A stretch of DNA of 44,185 nucleotides from Saccharopolyspora soli. Its GTDB lineage: Bacteria; Actinomycetota; Actinomycetes; Mycobacteriales; Pseudonocardiaceae. The notes below the pieces were generated by a model. That model saw only the letters and a list, made by a program, of their open reading frames with translations. It did not search any database and was not told the origin of the DNA. Below, in pieces: positions 42,675-44,185 of this stretch (positions are counted from its first letter, which is position 1; every line of letters begins with the position of its first letter). Made by a program: the position numbers and the translations under genes. Location of the stretch: assembly GCF_022678645.1 (NCBI RefSeq), contig NZ_JALBWV010000067.1, positions 1 to 44,185 on the forward strand, written 5' to 3'.

Positions 42675-43165
42675 CGGCCTGTGTCCTTCCTCGATTCCTC
42701 CGCACCGGCGATGATTCGAACCCACATTGGCTCTCGAAGCGCTACCTGCGCCACCGTTGGTTTCACCCGAGTGATTAACGGCACTGAAAGGTCTAGTTTT
42801 TCTGTCCGGTTCGCCCGGTCCGCTGCTCGAATTTGGCGTAATTCGTTGTCGCGCCGCACTTTTCCAGCATTGCGGCGGCAACTGAGCGGCTATTCCCCGA
42901 AACACCGGTACGGGTGAACGGCAGCTGCTACTGTCCATCGGCGGTAGCAGAAGCAATGAGGGGGCCCGCGATGCCGCGATCGATGCAGGTGACAGCTCGA
43001 TGTGCGTTCGGGGAGACGCAGCGTCGTCCGCCCTTTCGCGCCATCGCGGTCGGTTGAGTTGGGGAACGACAGCATGCACGTCCGCGTCGGTTCCAATGCG
43101 CCCATCGGCCGGGTCCGCCCGGATCCGGTGCGGTGCCCCGACCGTCCCGAATATCTGGGGGAATC
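42675..43165. other. Intergenic region, no supported gene
   Basis: This 491-base divergent region should hold promoters for the SGNH gene and the proline-rich gene. CTGCTAC (42925-42931) and GTAGCAG (42944-42950) form a small hairpin. Short frames here lack ribosome sites. A T-arm-like TTCGAAT occurs near 42715 without a complete tRNA. Confidence 0.4.
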
Positions 43166-44185
43166 GTGACGTCTCCGCAGAATCCGGCGTCCGCGCCGGG
43201 GCCAGCGGGCTTCGACGCGCAACAGCGTGCCGCCGGTCCCGGCGGACGACGCCGGGCGGACGCGCCGATGCGCGGCTCGCTCGGCGGTGAGGTGCCGCCT
43301 GCGCCGGGCGGGCCCCGGCCCGCACCGCGCCCGATGCGCTTCGACACACGAGCGGAGTTCGCCGCACTGGCGGGCGAACCGCATCCGTTCGCGCTCTGGC
43401 AGCGCGCCGAGCAGCTCCCCGACCGCTTCGAGCAGGACCAGCGCAGGCAGGTCCAGGAAGTCCGATCGGCGCCCGCGCTGGACCGGCCCGACTCGCTGAA
43501 GCAACCCACCGGTGGGGTGTCGGCGCTGTCCGGCGATCTCGGTGGATTCGACGAACCGCCGGAACCCCGACCCGCTGGACCGGAACCCGCGGCGGAGCTC
43601 TCCGGCTCGCTCGAACCGGAGCCGCTGCTCGAAGAACCGCAGCGTCCCACTGGTTTCGCGGGCGGCCTGAGCGGTTCGCTGCCGCCGCCCACCCCGCAAG
43701 ACGCGCCGCCGCCCGCACCACCACGGGACGGCCCGCTGCCGCCGGTGCCGCAGGACCGCCCGGCAGCTGCGCCAGCACCGCAGGACGGCCCACCAAGCGG
43801 TCCATTGCCGCAGGTCGGGCCACCGAGTGGCGCTTTCCAGCAGGCTGGCCCGCCGAGTGGTCCGCTGCCGCAGGCAGGTCCACCACAACGGCACGATGCA
43901 CCGCCCGCGCCGCCGAGGCCCGACGGTCCTGCACCGCTGGACGGCCCGCCGAGCGGCCCGATGCCGCAGGTCGGCCCGCCGCCCGACGGTCCGGTGCCGC
44001 CTACCGGGCCTCGGCTCGCCGGGCCGCCGCCGGTCGACGGCCCGCCGATGGCGGAACCGCCGCGTCCCCCTGCTCCGCAGGGTCCGCCGTCGCCTCCGGT
44101 GGGAATCCCCGCGCCGCCGATGGGCGCTCCGCCGCCCCGGCCGCCAGCCGCTCCCGGCCCGCCGCCCGACGGGCCGCGCGCCGGG
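43166..44185 (+). CDS. Proline-rich protein, N-terminal part (runs off the window)
   Basis: GTG 43166 follows CTGGGGGAATC and the frame is open for 340 codons to the window edge. The product begins MTSPQNPASAPGPAGFDAQQ and has one ordered-looking segment (MRFDTRAEFAALAG, HPFALWQRAEQLPDRFEQDQ). It then becomes P/G/A-rich with acidic residues. The 10-residue unit PPSGPLPQVG recurs at 43790-43879 (three tandem 30-base units) and 43946-43975. Such leaders occur on actinobacterial MinD/ParA-like ATPases of type VII secretion clusters (EspI-like). The catalytic part would be beyond the window, so this is only a suggestion. Confidence 0.65.
   Translation, partial: MTSPQNPASAPGPAGFDAQQRAAGPGGRRRADAPMRGSLGGEVPPAPGGPRPAPRPMRFDTRAEFAALAGEPHPFALWQRAEQLPDRFEQDQRRQVQEVRSAPALDRPDSLKQPTGGVSALSGDLGGFDEPPEPRPAGPEPAAELSGSLEPEPLLEEPQRPTGFAGGLSGSLPPPTPQDAPPPAPPRDGPLPPVPQDRPAAAPAPQDGPPSGPLPQVGPPSGAFQQAGPPSGPLPQAGPPQRHDAPPAPPRPDGPAPLDGPPSGPMPQVGPPPDGPVPPTGPRLAGPPPVDGPPMAEPPRPPAPQGPPSPPVGIPAPPMGAPPPRPPAAPGPPPDGPRAG

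Noticed and set aside
42696..42770. tRNA-like segment with GGGTTCGAATC on the minus strand near the SGNH gene
   Set aside because: The T stem does not pair, and there is no anticodon arm or acceptor stem, so it is coincidental.
41871..43934. 687-residue minus-strand frame joining the SGNH hydrolase to upstream sequence
   Set aside because: Residues upstream of ATG 42674 are Arg/Ala/Pro low complexity and oppose the proline-rich + strand gene; the GDSL domain begins right after that ATG with a ribosome site.

Overview
The window is high-GC actinobacterial DNA. An ectABC-ectD cluster, an otsA/otsB pair, a SARP/AfsR-type regulator, an MsiK-like ATPase, DUF3099 and DUF2127 proteins and abundant GTG starts suggest a Saccharopolyspora-like member of the Pseudonocardiaceae. 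That assignment is an inference from gene content and coding style, not a database match. Bases 1-120 are almost pure C and look like a contig-end artefact, so the left edge is probably the end of an assembly contig.

Left arm (about 120-9200), accessory DNA. It holds a large adenine methyltransferase that I recognise as PglX of a BREX-2 (Pgl) phage-defence system, visibly lower in G+C than the rest, with no other pgl/brx gene in view. Beside it is an integrated element with a tyrosine integrase, an excisionase-like protein and a leftward run of short genes, most joined by 4-base ATGA/GTGA stop-start overlaps, around a RepA-like RecA-fold ATPase. The 3' end of that ATPase gene carries two opposed sets of 9-bp iterons. 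A 68-codon gene at the left end of the run is broken by one extra base in a six-C run. No DNA-transfer gene is visible.

Middle (9200-26800), mostly ordinary chromosome rich in stress genes. It contains a small cationic peptide gene, a methyltransferase/TetR divergent pair with tandem operators, a VOC protein, a zinc-dependent butanediol-type dehydrogenase, an AlgX-like SGNH protein, the ectoine/hydroxyectoine cluster, a secreted trypsin-like protease, a double-VOC protein, two small membrane proteins, tRNA-Thr(UGU), a ThrE-type exporter, OtsA, and an unusual OtsB-GH15 fusion. Ectoine and trehalose together point to strong osmotic-stress capacity.

Right (26800-44185). A compact five-gene operon (DUF4178, DUF4247, proline-rich membrane protein, DUF350, membrane-anchored spermidine-synthase-like protein) is the best candidate here for a poorly described system. 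It is followed by a LacI repressor divergent from an MsiK-type sugar ABC ATPase, a znuA-znuC-znuB zinc importer behind a candidate Zur operator, a small K+-channel-like protein, an ADP-ribosylglycohydrolase homologue with changed metal-site residues, a large SARP-NB-ARC-TPR regulator and an SGNH hydrolase. The last two genes converge, and each is followed by a copy of the same ~164-bp repeat. The window ends inside a proline-rich coding region.
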